Shown here: positions 23,270-31,534 of the stretch, piece after piece | How positions within the stretch are numbered: the stretch's first letter is position 1 | Layout of the letters: each line of letters starts with the position of its first letter | Source of the DNA: Acidimicrobiia bacterium | GTDB lineage: Bacteria; Actinomycetota; Acidimicrobiia; Acidimicrobiales; VFJN01 | Reading direction: 5' to 3' | NCBI GenBank assembly: GCA_009694375.1 | Contig: SHVB01000021.1 | Coordinates: forward strand, 1 to 40,745 | DNA: 40,745 bases | Notes under the pieces: model-generated | What the model saw: only the letters and a program-made list of their open reading frames with translations | What the model was told of the DNA's origin: nothing | The model's database searches: none | Translations under genes and position numbers: made by a program

Positions 23270-23953
23270 ATGGCAGCACTCGAGAGCGGCAACCTTGTGA
23301 TCGTGGTGACCGGAGGAGACCCGGTGGATCCGGCGCACCTGCCCCAATGGCCGGCGGGAGCACTCGTGATCGCCGCCGATTCGGGGATCGACCGGGCCCT
23401 CGAACTCGGGCTGTCGGTGGACGTGGCTATTGGAGATTTTGACTCCGTGCGGCCGGGATCGCTGCGGAGGGTCACCAGCGATGGCGCCACCGTGGAGCAG
23501 CACCCGGCGGCGAAAGACGCCACCGATCTCGAACTCGCCATCGACGCGGCGCTTCGCTACGAGCCGTCCCAGGTGCTGGTCATCGGGGGGCACGGCGGAC
23601 GCCTTGACCACCTGCTCGCCAACGCCATGCTGCTTGCGGCTCCGGCCTACGCCACGCTGTCCATGGTGGCCCAGATGGGCGCGGCGCGGGTCACGGTCAT
23701 TCGTGACCACGCGAGATTGACCGGCCCCGTGGGTGATCTCGTGACCCTGCTGGCGCTCCACGGCGGAGCCAGTGGGATCCGTACCGAGGGTCTGCTCTAT
23801 CCCCTCCGCGATGAGGCCCTGCTGCCCGGCTCCACCCGGGGCGTGAGCAATGAACTCATCAGCGGCACTGCTTCGGTGCGCATCGCCACGGGGGTGGTGG
23901 TGGCCATACAACCCGGACAGATCGGCACCCACCACCAGATGGCTCCCTCATGA
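23270..23953 (+). CDS. thiN: Thiamine pyrophosphokinase
   Basis: A 227-residue enzyme that makes thiamine diphosphate from thiamine and ATP. Family marks are VIAADSGIDRALELGLSVDV, AIGDFDSV (the metal-binding Asp pair), AAKDATDLELAI and GGHGGRLDHLLAN in the N-terminal domain, then a beta-rich thiamine-binding domain (LYPLRDEALLPGSTRGVSNEL). ATG 23270 follows GGAGGG of the riboswitch. Its stop overlaps the start of thiB (ATGA). Being first in the operon, it traps imported thiamine as the coenzyme. Confidence 0.93.
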   Translation: MAALESGNLVIVVTGGDPVDPAHLPQWPAGALVIAADSGIDRALELGLSVDVAIGDFDSVRPGSLRRVTSDGATVEQHPAAKDATDLELAIDAALRYEPSQVLVIGGHGGRLDHLLANAMLLAAPAYATLSMVAQMGAARVTVIRDHARLTGPVGDLVTLLALHGGASGIRTEGLLYPLRDEALLPGSTRGVSNELISGTASVRIATGVVVAIQPGQIGTHHQMAPS

Positions 23954-25029
23954 CCTGGCCGCACCGAGGCCGCGCCTGGCTGGCCCTGCTCCCCCTGGCG
24001 ATGACCGCCGTCGCCTGCGGGAGCTCTTCGGGTGATCAGGCCGAAGGCGGAGGGGAAAAGCCCGTGACGATCACGCTGCTCACCCACGATTCTTTTGCCG
24101 TGTCCGACGATGTCCTCGACGCGTTTACCGAAGCCACCGGCATCGAGGTGAAGTTGTTGCAGGGAGGCGACGCCGGCACCGTGGTGAACCAGGCGATCCT
24201 CACCCGGGGGGCACCCCAAGCCGACGTGCTCTTCGGCGTGGATTCCACGTTCGTGTCCCGGGCCTTGCGGGAGGATCTGTTTCTGGCCTACGAAGCGGCC
24301 GGGAGCGAGAACATTCCCGCCGATCTGGTACTAGACCCCAAACACCGGGTGACCTCAATCGACTACGGCGATGTGTGCGTCAACTACGACAGGGCCTACT
24401 TCGTCGAAGCCGGGTTACCGGTGCCCTCGACGTTCGGGGATTTGGTTGACCCCCGCTACCAAGACCTTCTCGTGGTGGAGAATCCCGCCACCTCCTCGCC
24501 GGGTCTGGCGTTCCTGTTCGCCACCATCGACGAGTTTGGCGAAGAGGGCTGGCAGGCCTACTGGGAGGCGCTGGCCGACAACGGCGTGGAGGTGACCTCC
24601 GGGTGGGAGCAGGCCTACTACGGCTCGTTCTCCGGGGGTGGCACCAGCGAGGGAACCCGCCCACTGGTGGTGAGTTACGGCTCGAGTCCGACCGCCGAGG
24701 TCGTCTTCGCTGATCCCCCCGTGGACGTGGCTCCTACCGGTGTGCTGGCCAGCACGTGCTACCGACAGGTAGAAGGCGCCGGGATTCTCGCCGGTACCAA
24801 GCATTACGACGAGGCGGGTGCCTTCCTCGATTTTCTTCTGTCGCGCCCGTTCCAAGAGGACGTGCCACTGTCGATGTTCGTGGTGCCGGTGAACCCAGCG
24901 GCGGTCCTGCCCGCCGTGTTTGTGGCCAACCGCATCGAACCGGCGAAGGGGCGCAAACTCCCGGCGGCCGACATTGATGCGAAACGGGAGGAGTGGATCG
25001 AGGCGTGGACCAACATCATGCTGCGCTGA
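23950..25029 (+). CDS. thiB: Thiamine ABC transporter substrate-binding lipoprotein
   Basis: A 359-residue lipoprotein with a leader ending in TAVAC. The mature protein is a type-II periplasmic-binding protein of the ThiB/iron-spermidine kind: VTITLLTHDSFAVSDDVLDAF, GGDAGTVVNQAILTRGAPQADVLFGVD, SIDYGDVCVNYDRAY, DLVDPRYQDLLVVENPATSSPG and YYGSFSGGGTSEGTRPLVVSYGSSP. The IDYGDV and the WEQAYYGSF segments line the thiamine site in E. coli ThiB. Overlaps with genes on both sides show a tightly coupled operon. Confidence 0.93.
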   Translation: MTWPHRGRAWLALLPLAMTAVACGSSSGDQAEGGGEKPVTITLLTHDSFAVSDDVLDAFTEATGIEVKLLQGGDAGTVVNQAILTRGAPQADVLFGVDSTFVSRALREDLFLAYEAAGSENIPADLVLDPKHRVTSIDYGDVCVNYDRAYFVEAGLPVPSTFGDLVDPRYQDLLVVENPATSSPGLAFLFATIDEFGEEGWQAYWEALADNGVEVTSGWEQAYYGSFSGGGTSEGTRPLVVSYGSSPTAEVVFADPPVDVAPTGVLASTCYRQVEGAGILAGTKHYDEAGAFLDFLLSRPFQEDVPLSMFVVPVNPAAVLPAVFVANRIEPAKGRKLPAADIDAKREEWIEAWTNIMLR

Positions 25030-26657
25030 GCCCCCGCGGGCGCACCCTCCTGCTGGCGCCGGCGGTGGCCTTCTTGGCCGTCTTCTTCGCCTGGCCGGTG
25101 GTGAACATCATGGGCGAGGGATTTCGGGGAGAGGGCCGCTGGGACCTGTCGGGGGTCGCCACGGTGATAAGCGATCCGGCCATGGCGCGCGTGGTGTGGT
25201 TCACCACCTGGCAAGCCGCCCTGTCTACCTTGGCCACGCTGGTGCTGGCCCTGCCCGCCGCGGCGGTACTAGCGCGCTACGAGTTTCGAGGGAGGCGAGT
25301 GGTTCAGGCCCTGGCCACCGTGCCCTTCGTGTTGCCCACCGTGGTAGTGGGGGCGGCCTTCGTGGCCCTGCTCGGCGAGCGTTCCCCGGTGGGGTTGAAC
25401 CTACGCGGCACCCTCACCGCCATCGTGCTGGCCAACATGTTCTTCAATCATGCCGTGGTGGTGCGCACCGTGGGGGGGTTCTGGGAAGGCCTTGACCCCC
25501 GCACTGAGGAAGCCGCTCGCGTGCTCGGGGCCTCGCGGTGGGATGCCTTCCGCTCGGTCACCCTGCCGGCCCTCCGGCCGGCGATCGCCTCGGCGGCGGT
25601 CATCACCTTCCTGTTTACCTTCACCTCCTTTGGGGTGATTCGCATCCTCGGCGGTCAAGGTCATGCCACGCTGGAGGTGGAGATCTACCGGCAGACCGCC
25701 GACCTACTCGCCCTGCCGGTGGCCGCAGTTTTGGCTCTGGTGCAACTGCTGGCGGTGGGAAGTTTGCTCGTGGTACAAGACCGGCTTGAACGGCGGCAAC
25801 AACGAGCCGGGGTGGCCCTGGCGCCGGCAGAACGGCGGCGGGCGCGCACCGCCGGCGAACGGTGGTGGGTGGGCGGAAACCTCCTGGTACTCGCCGTGTT
25901 CCTCGGAGTGCCGCTGGCCTGCCTGGTGAGTCGTTCCTTCCGCACCTCCTCGGGCTATGGCTTGGCCGGTTGGCGGGCCTTGGGGGAGGTGCGCCGCGGC
26001 ACGGGAATGGCGGTTACCCCGGCTGTCGCCGTGATGAACTCGTTGCGGTTTGCGGCGGTGGCCACGGTGTTGGCTGTCACCCTCGGGGCCCTGGCCGCCA
26101 TCGCCCTCGCCCGCTCGGACGGGCGCGTGGCCCGTTCCATGGACGCCGGTGCGCTGTTGCCATTGGGCACCTCGGCGGTGACGGTGGGCTTTGGGTTCCT
26201 GGTGGCGTTGGACCAACCCTTGGACTTGCGGGCTAGTCCGTGGCTCGTACCCATTGCCCAGGCGGTCGTGGCCCTGCCTTTTGTGATGCGGACGATGTCA
26301 CCGGCGCTGCGTTCCATTGATCCACGCCTCCGAGAGGCCGCCATGGTGCTCGGCGCGTCACCGGGCCGGGCCTGGCGCGAGGTAGATCTGCCGCTGGTGC
26401 GTCGAGGCCTGTTGGTGGCTACCGGTTTCGCGTTTGCCATTTCCCTCGGAGAGTTCGGGGCCACCAGCCTGATCGCCCGCGCCACTACGCCCACGGTGCC
26501 GGTGGTGATCGTGCGCCTGCTCGGCCGTCCCGGTGCGCTCAACAGCACCGAAGCGTTTGCCCTCAGCACCATTCTGATGGTGCTCTGCGCCGGGGCGGTG
26601 CTGCTAGTGGACCACTGGCGGGTTCGTCCCCGGGCGGGGGCGGGGACGTGGGTGTGA
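25005..26657 (+). CDS. thiP: Thiamine ABC transporter permease
   Basis: A 550-residue double permease (two fused halves, about six helices each), as in E. coli ThiP. Each half ends in an EAA loop that contacts the ATPase: EEAARVLGASRWDAFRSVTL near 170 and REAAMVLGASPGRAWREVDL near 440. Start choice: GTG 25005 lies 12 bases after GGGAGGA and overlaps thiB by 25 bases; GTG 24993 gives four more residues but leaves no room for a ribosome site. It imports thiamine with ThiB and ThiQ. Confidence 0.93.
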   Translation: MDQHHAALSPRGRTLLLAPAVAFLAVFFAWPVVNIMGEGFRGEGRWDLSGVATVISDPAMARVVWFTTWQAALSTLATLVLALPAAAVLARYEFRGRRVVQALATVPFVLPTVVVGAAFVALLGERSPVGLNLRGTLTAIVLANMFFNHAVVVRTVGGFWEGLDPRTEEAARVLGASRWDAFRSVTLPALRPAIASAAVITFLFTFTSFGVIRILGGQGHATLEVEIYRQTADLLALPVAAVLALVQLLAVGSLLVVQDRLERRQQRAGVALAPAERRRARTAGERWWVGGNLLVLAVFLGVPLACLVSRSFRTSSGYGLAGWRALGEVRRGTGMAVTPAVAVMNSLRFAAVATVLAVTLGALAAIALARSDGRVARSMDAGALLPLGTSAVTVGFGFLVALDQPLDLRASPWLVPIAQAVVALPFVMRTMSPALRSIDPRLREAAMVLGASPGRAWREVDLPLVRRGLLVATGFAFAISLGEFGATSLIARATTPTVPVVIVRLLGRPGALNSTEAFALSTILMVLCAGAVLLVDHWRVRPRAGAGTWV

Positions 26658-27625
26658 ACCCGCGTCTCGAGGTCCGGGGGGCGACGGTGGCCTTCGACGG
26701 ATCCGTTGCCCTCGCCGGGGTAGATCTTGCGGTGGACGCCGGGGAAGTGGTGGCCCTGTTGGGGCCGAGCGGCAGCGGGAAGTCCACCTTGCTGCGCGTG
26801 GTGGCGGGGCTGCAGCCGCTCGATAGCGGCGCCGTGTTGGTGGATGGCATCGACCTCGGAGCGACGCCACCGCACCGGCGGGGCGTGGGCCTGATGTTTC
26901 AGGACCACGCCCTGTTCCCGCATCGGGATGTGGGGACCAACGTGGCCTTTGGCCTGCGCATGCAGGGCTGTCCGGCGGCCGAGCAACGGCGCCGGGTGGG
27001 CGAACTCCTCGCGTTGGTAGGCCTAGCCGGTCTGGCCGACCGTCGTATTCAGACCCTGTCGGGAGGTGAGCAGCAACGGGTGGCGCTGGCCCGGGCGCTC
27101 GCCCCGGAGCCTCGGCTGCTGTTACTGGACGAGCCCCTCGGGGCCCTCGACCGTCCACTGCGGGAACGGCTGGTGGGGGAGCTACGCGAGGTGTTTCGGT
27201 CGCTGGAACTCACCGTGTTGGCGGTAACCCATGATCAGGCCGAGGCCTTCGCGCTAGCCACCCGCCTGGCCTTGCTCGACAACGGCCAAATCATCCAGAC
27301 CGGCACGCCCGCCGCGGTGTGGACCCAACCAGCGTCGGTGCGGGCCGCGCAATTACTCGGGTTTGTGAACGTGGGGGCCATGCCGGGCGCTCCCGATGGT
27401 CCGCCGGTGCTGGTGCGCCCCGATGGGGTGGTCTTCTGCGCGGATGGGCCGATCGCTGGGGTGGTGGAGGCGGCTACCTTCATGGGCTCCCGCAGCCGGG
27501 TGGTGGTGCAACTTGGCGACGGCGGATCCCTCGAGGTTGAGGTGTCCGCCCGGGAGGTTCCCGCGGTGGGGGCGCCGGTACGGCTGCGTATCAACCCCAA
27601 CGCCGTGGTGTCCCTTGCCCCGTGA
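26654..27625 (+). CDS. thiQ: Thiamine ABC transporter ATPase
   Basis: A 323-residue ABC ATPase. Walker A is LLGPSGSGKST, the Q-loop FQDHALFPHR, the signature LSGGEQQRVALARAL, Walker B LLLLDEPLGALD, and the switch His lies in AVTHDQAEA. After about residue 235 it carries a TOBE-like regulatory domain (VLVRPDGVVF, EAATFMGSRSRVVVQL), unlike the shorter E. coli ThiQ. GTG 26654 overlaps the thiP stop (GTGA); GTG 26648 two codons upstream is possible. The stop lies inside a 12-base palindrome, GTGAGCGCTCAC. Confidence 0.92.
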   Translation: MNPRLEVRGATVAFDGSVALAGVDLAVDAGEVVALLGPSGSGKSTLLRVVAGLQPLDSGAVLVDGIDLGATPPHRRGVGLMFQDHALFPHRDVGTNVAFGLRMQGCPAAEQRRRVGELLALVGLAGLADRRIQTLSGGEQQRVALARALAPEPRLLLLDEPLGALDRPLRERLVGELREVFRSLELTVLAVTHDQAEAFALATRLALLDNGQIIQTGTPAAVWTQPASVRAAQLLGFVNVGAMPGAPDGPPVLVRPDGVVFCADGPIAGVVEAATFMGSRSRVVVQLGDGGSLEVEVSAREVPAVGAPVRLRINPNAVVSLAP

Positions 27626-27645
27626 GCGCTCACTACGCTGGACCT

Positions 27646-27668
27646 CGCCAGGGCTCGTGCCCTCGGCG
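27646..27668 (+). terminator. Candidate terminator of the thiamine operon
   Basis: CGCCAGGGC-tcgt-GCCCTcGGCG gives a nine-bp stem with one bulge, 20 bases after the thiQ stop. There is no T-run. Confidence 0.4.
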
Positions 27669-27745
27669 AACACCCCCATGACCACCCCTCGCCGCCCCTG
27701 CCGACCCGCACCGCCCAGCGTCTCTGGAACCGGAGGGGGTTGAGG

Positions 27746-28183
27746 ATGGAAGTGAGCGCAATCCTGGACGCGCCCTGTCCACCGGAGGCGCTCCGGCCCT
27801 GGATCGAGGACCTCCTTCGCTACCCCGACTGGCTCGACATCGTGCCGCACGCCGTGGTGGCTCCCGCCCATGGCGACGATGCCGGTCCGGCCTGGTCGGT
27901 GGATCTACGCGGGCGGCTCGGACCCTTCGCCCGGGCCAAGCGGCTACGCATGGTCCGTACCGCCCACGATGCCCACCATGCCCGCTTCGAGCGGGCCGAA
28001 CACGACGGGCGGCAGCACGCCGCGTGGGTCCTTGATGCCCAGATCAGCGACGTAGGCGAAGGCAGTCGACTCACCATGACGCTTCACTACGGCGGCCGAC
28101 TGTGGATTCCCGCGCTCGACCGCCTGCTCGCGGAGGAGATCGAGCGATCCCGGCCCCGTCTGTTGGAACGTATCGCTCCCTGA
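27746..28183 (+). CDS. SRPBCC-fold (START/polyketide cyclase-like) protein
   Basis: A 145-residue helix-grip protein: an opening strand (MEVSAILDAPCPPEALRPWIED), LLRYPDWLDIVPHAV after the first helices, then alternating strands ending in HYGGRLWIPALDRLLAEEIERSRPRLLERI, the long C-terminal helix. Such proteins bind hydrophobic ligands in a cavity. ATG 27746 has GGAGGGGG seven bases upstream. Whether it is co-transcribed with the thiamine genes is unclear, since a hairpin lies between. Confidence 0.75.
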   Translation: MEVSAILDAPCPPEALRPWIEDLLRYPDWLDIVPHAVVAPAHGDDAGPAWSVDLRGRLGPFARAKRLRMVRTAHDAHHARFERAEHDGRQHAAWVLDAQISDVGEGSRLTMTLHYGGRLWIPALDRLLAEEIERSRPRLLERIAP

Positions 28184-28972
28184 TCAGCCCTGAACGGCCC
28201 GGGCCGACCACCGCTGCGTTCGGTGCTCAACTTCGAGGGGGAGGCCGAAGGTGGCCGAGAGATGGGACGCCGTGAGTACCTCATCGAGGGGGCCCTGATG
28301 GAGTACCCGGCCCCCCCGCAGGAGTAAGACATGGGTGGTGCCGAGCGGGATTTCCTCCACGTGATGGGTGACCAGCACCGTCGGGGGACTGTCGGGGTCG
28401 GCCGCCGCGCCGCTCAGGCGGGCGAGGAGGTCTTCTCGCCCACCCAGGTCGAGGCCCGCCGTGGGCTCGTCGAGAAGAACGATGGCGGGGTGGCCGAAGA
28501 AGGCTCGGGCAAGGAGCACGCGCTGACGCTCCCCCGAGGACATCGTGGCTACCGGCCGATCGGCGAGGTGACCTACCCCGAAGCGATCGAGTCGGTCACG
28601 GGCCTGCTGGCGGTCGTCGGCCGCGTAGGTATGCCACCACGGTTCGAGCGCCGCGTAGCGTGCCGTCATCACCACTTCGGTACCAGTGAGTTGGGGGCGC
28701 AATAGATCGCCGAAGGCCGGGCTGGACAAGCCGATACGGGTGCGCAAGGCGCGCACGTCCACGCGACCGAGGAAGCCGCCGTCGATCGCCACGTCGCCGG
28801 CGCTGGGGTGCAGGTAGAGCGAGGCGATGCGTAGCAGGCTCGTCTTGCCCGACCCGTTGGGGCCGAGGACCACCCACCGTTGGTGGCGCTCCACGTCCCA
28901 GGTGATGCCACGGAGGATGGTGGTTCCATCGCGCACCAGATCGACCCCGGCGAAATGGAGGGCGGGAGTCAT
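28184..28972 (-). CDS. Lone ABC transporter ATPase
   Basis: A 262-residue ABC ATPase with Walker A GPNGSGKTS, signature MSSGERQRVLLARAF, Walker B IVLLDEPTAGLDL and switch His in LVTHHVEEI. The layout and length resemble the ModF/YlmA-like ATPases often annotated as molybdate-type. No permease or binding protein is adjacent, and it converges on the SRPBCC gene with stops touching. Its partners cannot be named. Confidence 0.88.
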   Translation of the reverse strand: MTPALHFAGVDLVRDGTTILRGITWDVERHQRWVVLGPNGSGKTSLLRIASLYLHPSAGDVAIDGGFLGRVDVRALRTRIGLSSPAFGDLLRPQLTGTEVVMTARYAALEPWWHTYAADDRQQARDRLDRFGVGHLADRPVATMSSGERQRVLLARAFFGHPAIVLLDEPTAGLDLGGREDLLARLSGAAADPDSPPTVLVTHHVEEIPLGTTHVLLLRGGRVLHQGPLDEVLTASHLSATFGLPLEVEHRTQRWSARAVQG

Positions 28973-29121
28973 GGTGGGGGCGGAGGGGGTGTGAGTGGGC
29001 GTCGTGAGTATCCAGGTTTCCCCCGATCGGAGGGCACCGTTGGCGCAGGACCTATCGCCCGGAACCTTACCCTTGCGCTCTAGATTGAGCGGCGCAGGCT
29101 TCGTTGATCCGGACGGTCCCC

Positions 29122-30471
29122 ATGGTTGTTGCGCTCGGCCTCGTGGTCGTGCTGTGTCTGATACTGGCCACTGGGGTGTTCGTCGCGTTCGAGTTCTCGT
29201 TGCTGGCGCTCAACCGGGTGCGCATGGACAGCGATGCCGAAGCCAACCAGCGCGGGGCTCGCGCCGCCTCCGAGGCGGTGGCCTCGATGTCGTTTCATCT
29301 CTCCGGTGCCCAACTCGGCATCACCGTCACCTCGCTGATCGTTGGCTTCCTGGCAAAGTCGACGGTGGCGGGGGCCATTGAGCCCGCAGTGGCGAGGGTG
29401 GTGGGCGAAGGGGCAGCCTCGGGGATCTCCACCGGCCTAGCCTTGGTGGGCATCACCGCCGTTTCCATGGTGATCGGTGAACTCGCCCCCAAATCGTTGG
29501 CGATCGCCAAGCCCCAGGCCGTGGCCTATGCACTCGCTCCGCCGATGCTCGTGGTTGTCAAAGTGGCCAGGCCGCTGATTCGTCTCCTCAACGGGGCCGC
29601 CAACGCCACCGTGCGCCGCCTGGGGATCGAACCGCAGGAAGAGCTCAACTCGGTACGGTCGTTGCAGGAGTTGGAGTTGTTGATCCGGGCCTCGGATGGG
29701 AGTGACGGCCTCGAGGCCAGCCTCATCATGCTGCTCACCCGGTCGATTCGTTTCGGAGGAACGTCGGTGGCGTCGGCCTTGGTGCCCCGCCACGCCGTGC
29801 GGTCGCTGTCGATCGACGACAGCATCGCCGATCTGGTGGCGCTGGCGCAGGCCACGAACTACTCGCGATTTCCGGTGGTGGGAACCGATCTGGATGACGT
29901 ACTCGGGGTGGTGCAGGTGAAGCAGGTGTACACCGTGGCCTACGACCAGCGCCGGTTCACCACGATGGCTGAGATCATGGAGCCGGCGTTCGTGGTGATC
30001 GAAACCCGCGGCCTCACGGACTTGCTGTCGGACTTGCGGGGGAGCGAAGCCCACTTGGCCATCGTGGTGGACGAGCACGGTGGTACCGCCGGCATCATCA
30101 CGCTCGAGGACGTGCTGGAGGAGATCGTGGGTGAGATTCGCGACGAGTACGACGAGGCAGACGCAGTCGTGGTATCCCTCCCCAGGCCGATCGGTGCCAT
30201 CAACGCCGCCTCGCCTGAGGCAATTGCCGAGTGGATGCTGGCCGGTTCACTGGATGTAGATGCGGTATTCGAGGCCTCTGGGTTTCAGGTTCCGCCGGGC
30301 GACTACCAGACACTGGCGGGATTTGTATTGCAGCGTCTCGGGCGGATCCCGACGGTGGGCGAGGCGTTTGATGTGGACGGCTGGCGTTTCGAGGTGGCGG
30401 AGATCGATCGGCAGCGGGTGGTGGCCGTGGCCGTGCGGCGCGACATCGCCGGGGCGGATGGATGGCCGTGA
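29122..30471 (+). CDS. DUF21/CBS-pair membrane protein (CorC/HlyC family)
   Basis: A 449-residue protein of the CNNM/CorB-like family. An N-terminal DUF21 domain with about four helices (VVALGLVVVLCLILATGVFVAFEFSLLAL... to ...FLAKSTVAGAIEPAV, then VVIGELAPKSLAI) is followed by two CBS motifs (ALVPRHAVRSLSIDD, HLAIVVDEHGGTAGIITLEDVLEEIVGEI) and a CorC_HlyC transporter-associated domain. Family members export or regulate Mg2+ and other divalent ions. ATG 29122 was preferred to a TTG at 29104. It overlaps the next gene, a paralogue. Confidence 0.88.
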   Translation: MVVALGLVVVLCLILATGVFVAFEFSLLALNRVRMDSDAEANQRGARAASEAVASMSFHLSGAQLGITVTSLIVGFLAKSTVAGAIEPAVARVVGEGAASGISTGLALVGITAVSMVIGELAPKSLAIAKPQAVAYALAPPMLVVVKVARPLIRLLNGAANATVRRLGIEPQEELNSVRSLQELELLIRASDGSDGLEASLIMLLTRSIRFGGTSVASALVPRHAVRSLSIDDSIADLVALAQATNYSRFPVVGTDLDDVLGVVQVKQVYTVAYDQRRFTTMAEIMEPAFVVIETRGLTDLLSDLRGSEAHLAIVVDEHGGTAGIITLEDVLEEIVGEIRDEYDEADAVVVSLPRPIGAINAASPEAIAEWMLAGSLDVDAVFEASGFQVPPGDYQTLAGFVLQRLGRIPTVGEAFDVDGWRFEVAEIDRQRVVAVAVRRDIAGADGWP

Positions 30472-31520
30472 GCGCCTGGAACCTCCCCGTCATCGCAGTG
30501 TTGCTCGTGCTCAACGGATTCTTCGTGGCCGTCGAGTTTGCCGTGATCGCCAGCCGTCGCACGAAACTCGAGGCGCACGGTGGCGCCTTAGCCCAGGTGG
30601 CCCTGGACGCCATGAAGAAACTCAACCTGTACCTTGCCGGGGCGCAACTCGGCATCACGATGGCGTCGCTAGCGCTGGGTTACGTGGCCGAGCCCACCGC
30701 GGCGCGGCTGCTCGAGCGCTCCCTCGGCAGTGTGGTGGATCTCCCCGAACGGGCCATGGAGACCTTGGGCTTTGTGGTGGCCATTGGGGTGGTGGCCTTT
30801 CTTCACATGGTGGTGGGGGAGATGGTGCCCAAGAACATCGCCATTGCCGCGCCGGAGCGCACCTTGATGGCGGTGGCGGTTCCCTACCGGTTGTACGTCA
30901 CGCTCTTTGAGCCAGCCCTTCGCCTACTCAATGCGATGGGCAACGCCGTGGTGCGGCGCGTTGGGGTGGAACCACGTGACGAACTCGCTGCGGCGGCTTC
31001 GGCGGTGGAACTGGTATCGATGCTTGGCAGTGCTCGCGGGGAGGACGGCATCGAGGAAATGGCCCGACGACTGCTGACCGGGGCGGCCAGCCTGACAAGC
31101 GTGTGCATCTCATCGGTGATGGTCCCCCGGGAGGAGATCGTGTGGCTTCCCTGCACGGCCACCCCCGCCGAGGCCGAGGCCCTGGTGGTCGCTTCGGGCC
31201 GAACCCGTTTGGTGCTCGTTGGCGATGACCTGGATGACGTGCGCGGGCTCTTGCACGCCAAAGACCTCTTGTTGGTCCCTGAAGACGCCCGGAATCGACC
31301 CCTGCCGTCGGGCTCGGAGCGGGAGATTGAGGCGATGGGGGCGGAAACGTCCCTCGACGTGGCCCTGCTGACCATGCAGAAGAAGCAACGCCATCTCACC
31401 CTGGTATACGACGCCGAGGGCCGTACGCTGGGCATTGCCACCCTGGAGGACGTGATTGAGCGGCTCCTGGGAGGGGCTGGGGGTGACCCTGCAATGGTCA
31501 GGGGGGGCGCGGTTGGCTAG
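30462..31520 (+). CDS. Second DUF21/CBS membrane protein, shorter
   Basis: A 352-residue paralogue: DUF21 helices at the N-terminus (VIAVLLVLNGFFVAVEFAVIASRR, HMVVGEMVPKNIAIA), then two CBS motifs (SSVMVPREEIVWLPC; HLTLVYDAEGRTLGIATLEDVIERLLG). It stops right after the second CBS and so lacks the CorC_HlyC domain its neighbour has. The ten-base overlap with the upstream gene implies coupling, and the two probably form a heteromer. The DEHGG of the partner is DAEGR here, which may change nucleotide binding. Confidence 0.87.
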   Translation: MAVSAWNLPVIAVLLVLNGFFVAVEFAVIASRRTKLEAHGGALAQVALDAMKKLNLYLAGAQLGITMASLALGYVAEPTAARLLERSLGSVVDLPERAMETLGFVVAIGVVAFLHMVVGEMVPKNIAIAAPERTLMAVAVPYRLYVTLFEPALRLLNAMGNAVVRRVGVEPRDELAAAASAVELVSMLGSARGEDGIEEMARRLLTGAASLTSVCISSVMVPREEIVWLPCTATPAEAEALVVASGRTRLVLVGDDLDDVRGLLHAKDLLLVPEDARNRPLPSGSEREIEAMGAETSLDVALLTMQKKQRHLTLVYDAEGRTLGIATLEDVIERLLGGAGGDPAMVRGGAVG

Positions 31521-31534
31521 CGTGTGATCTCACT

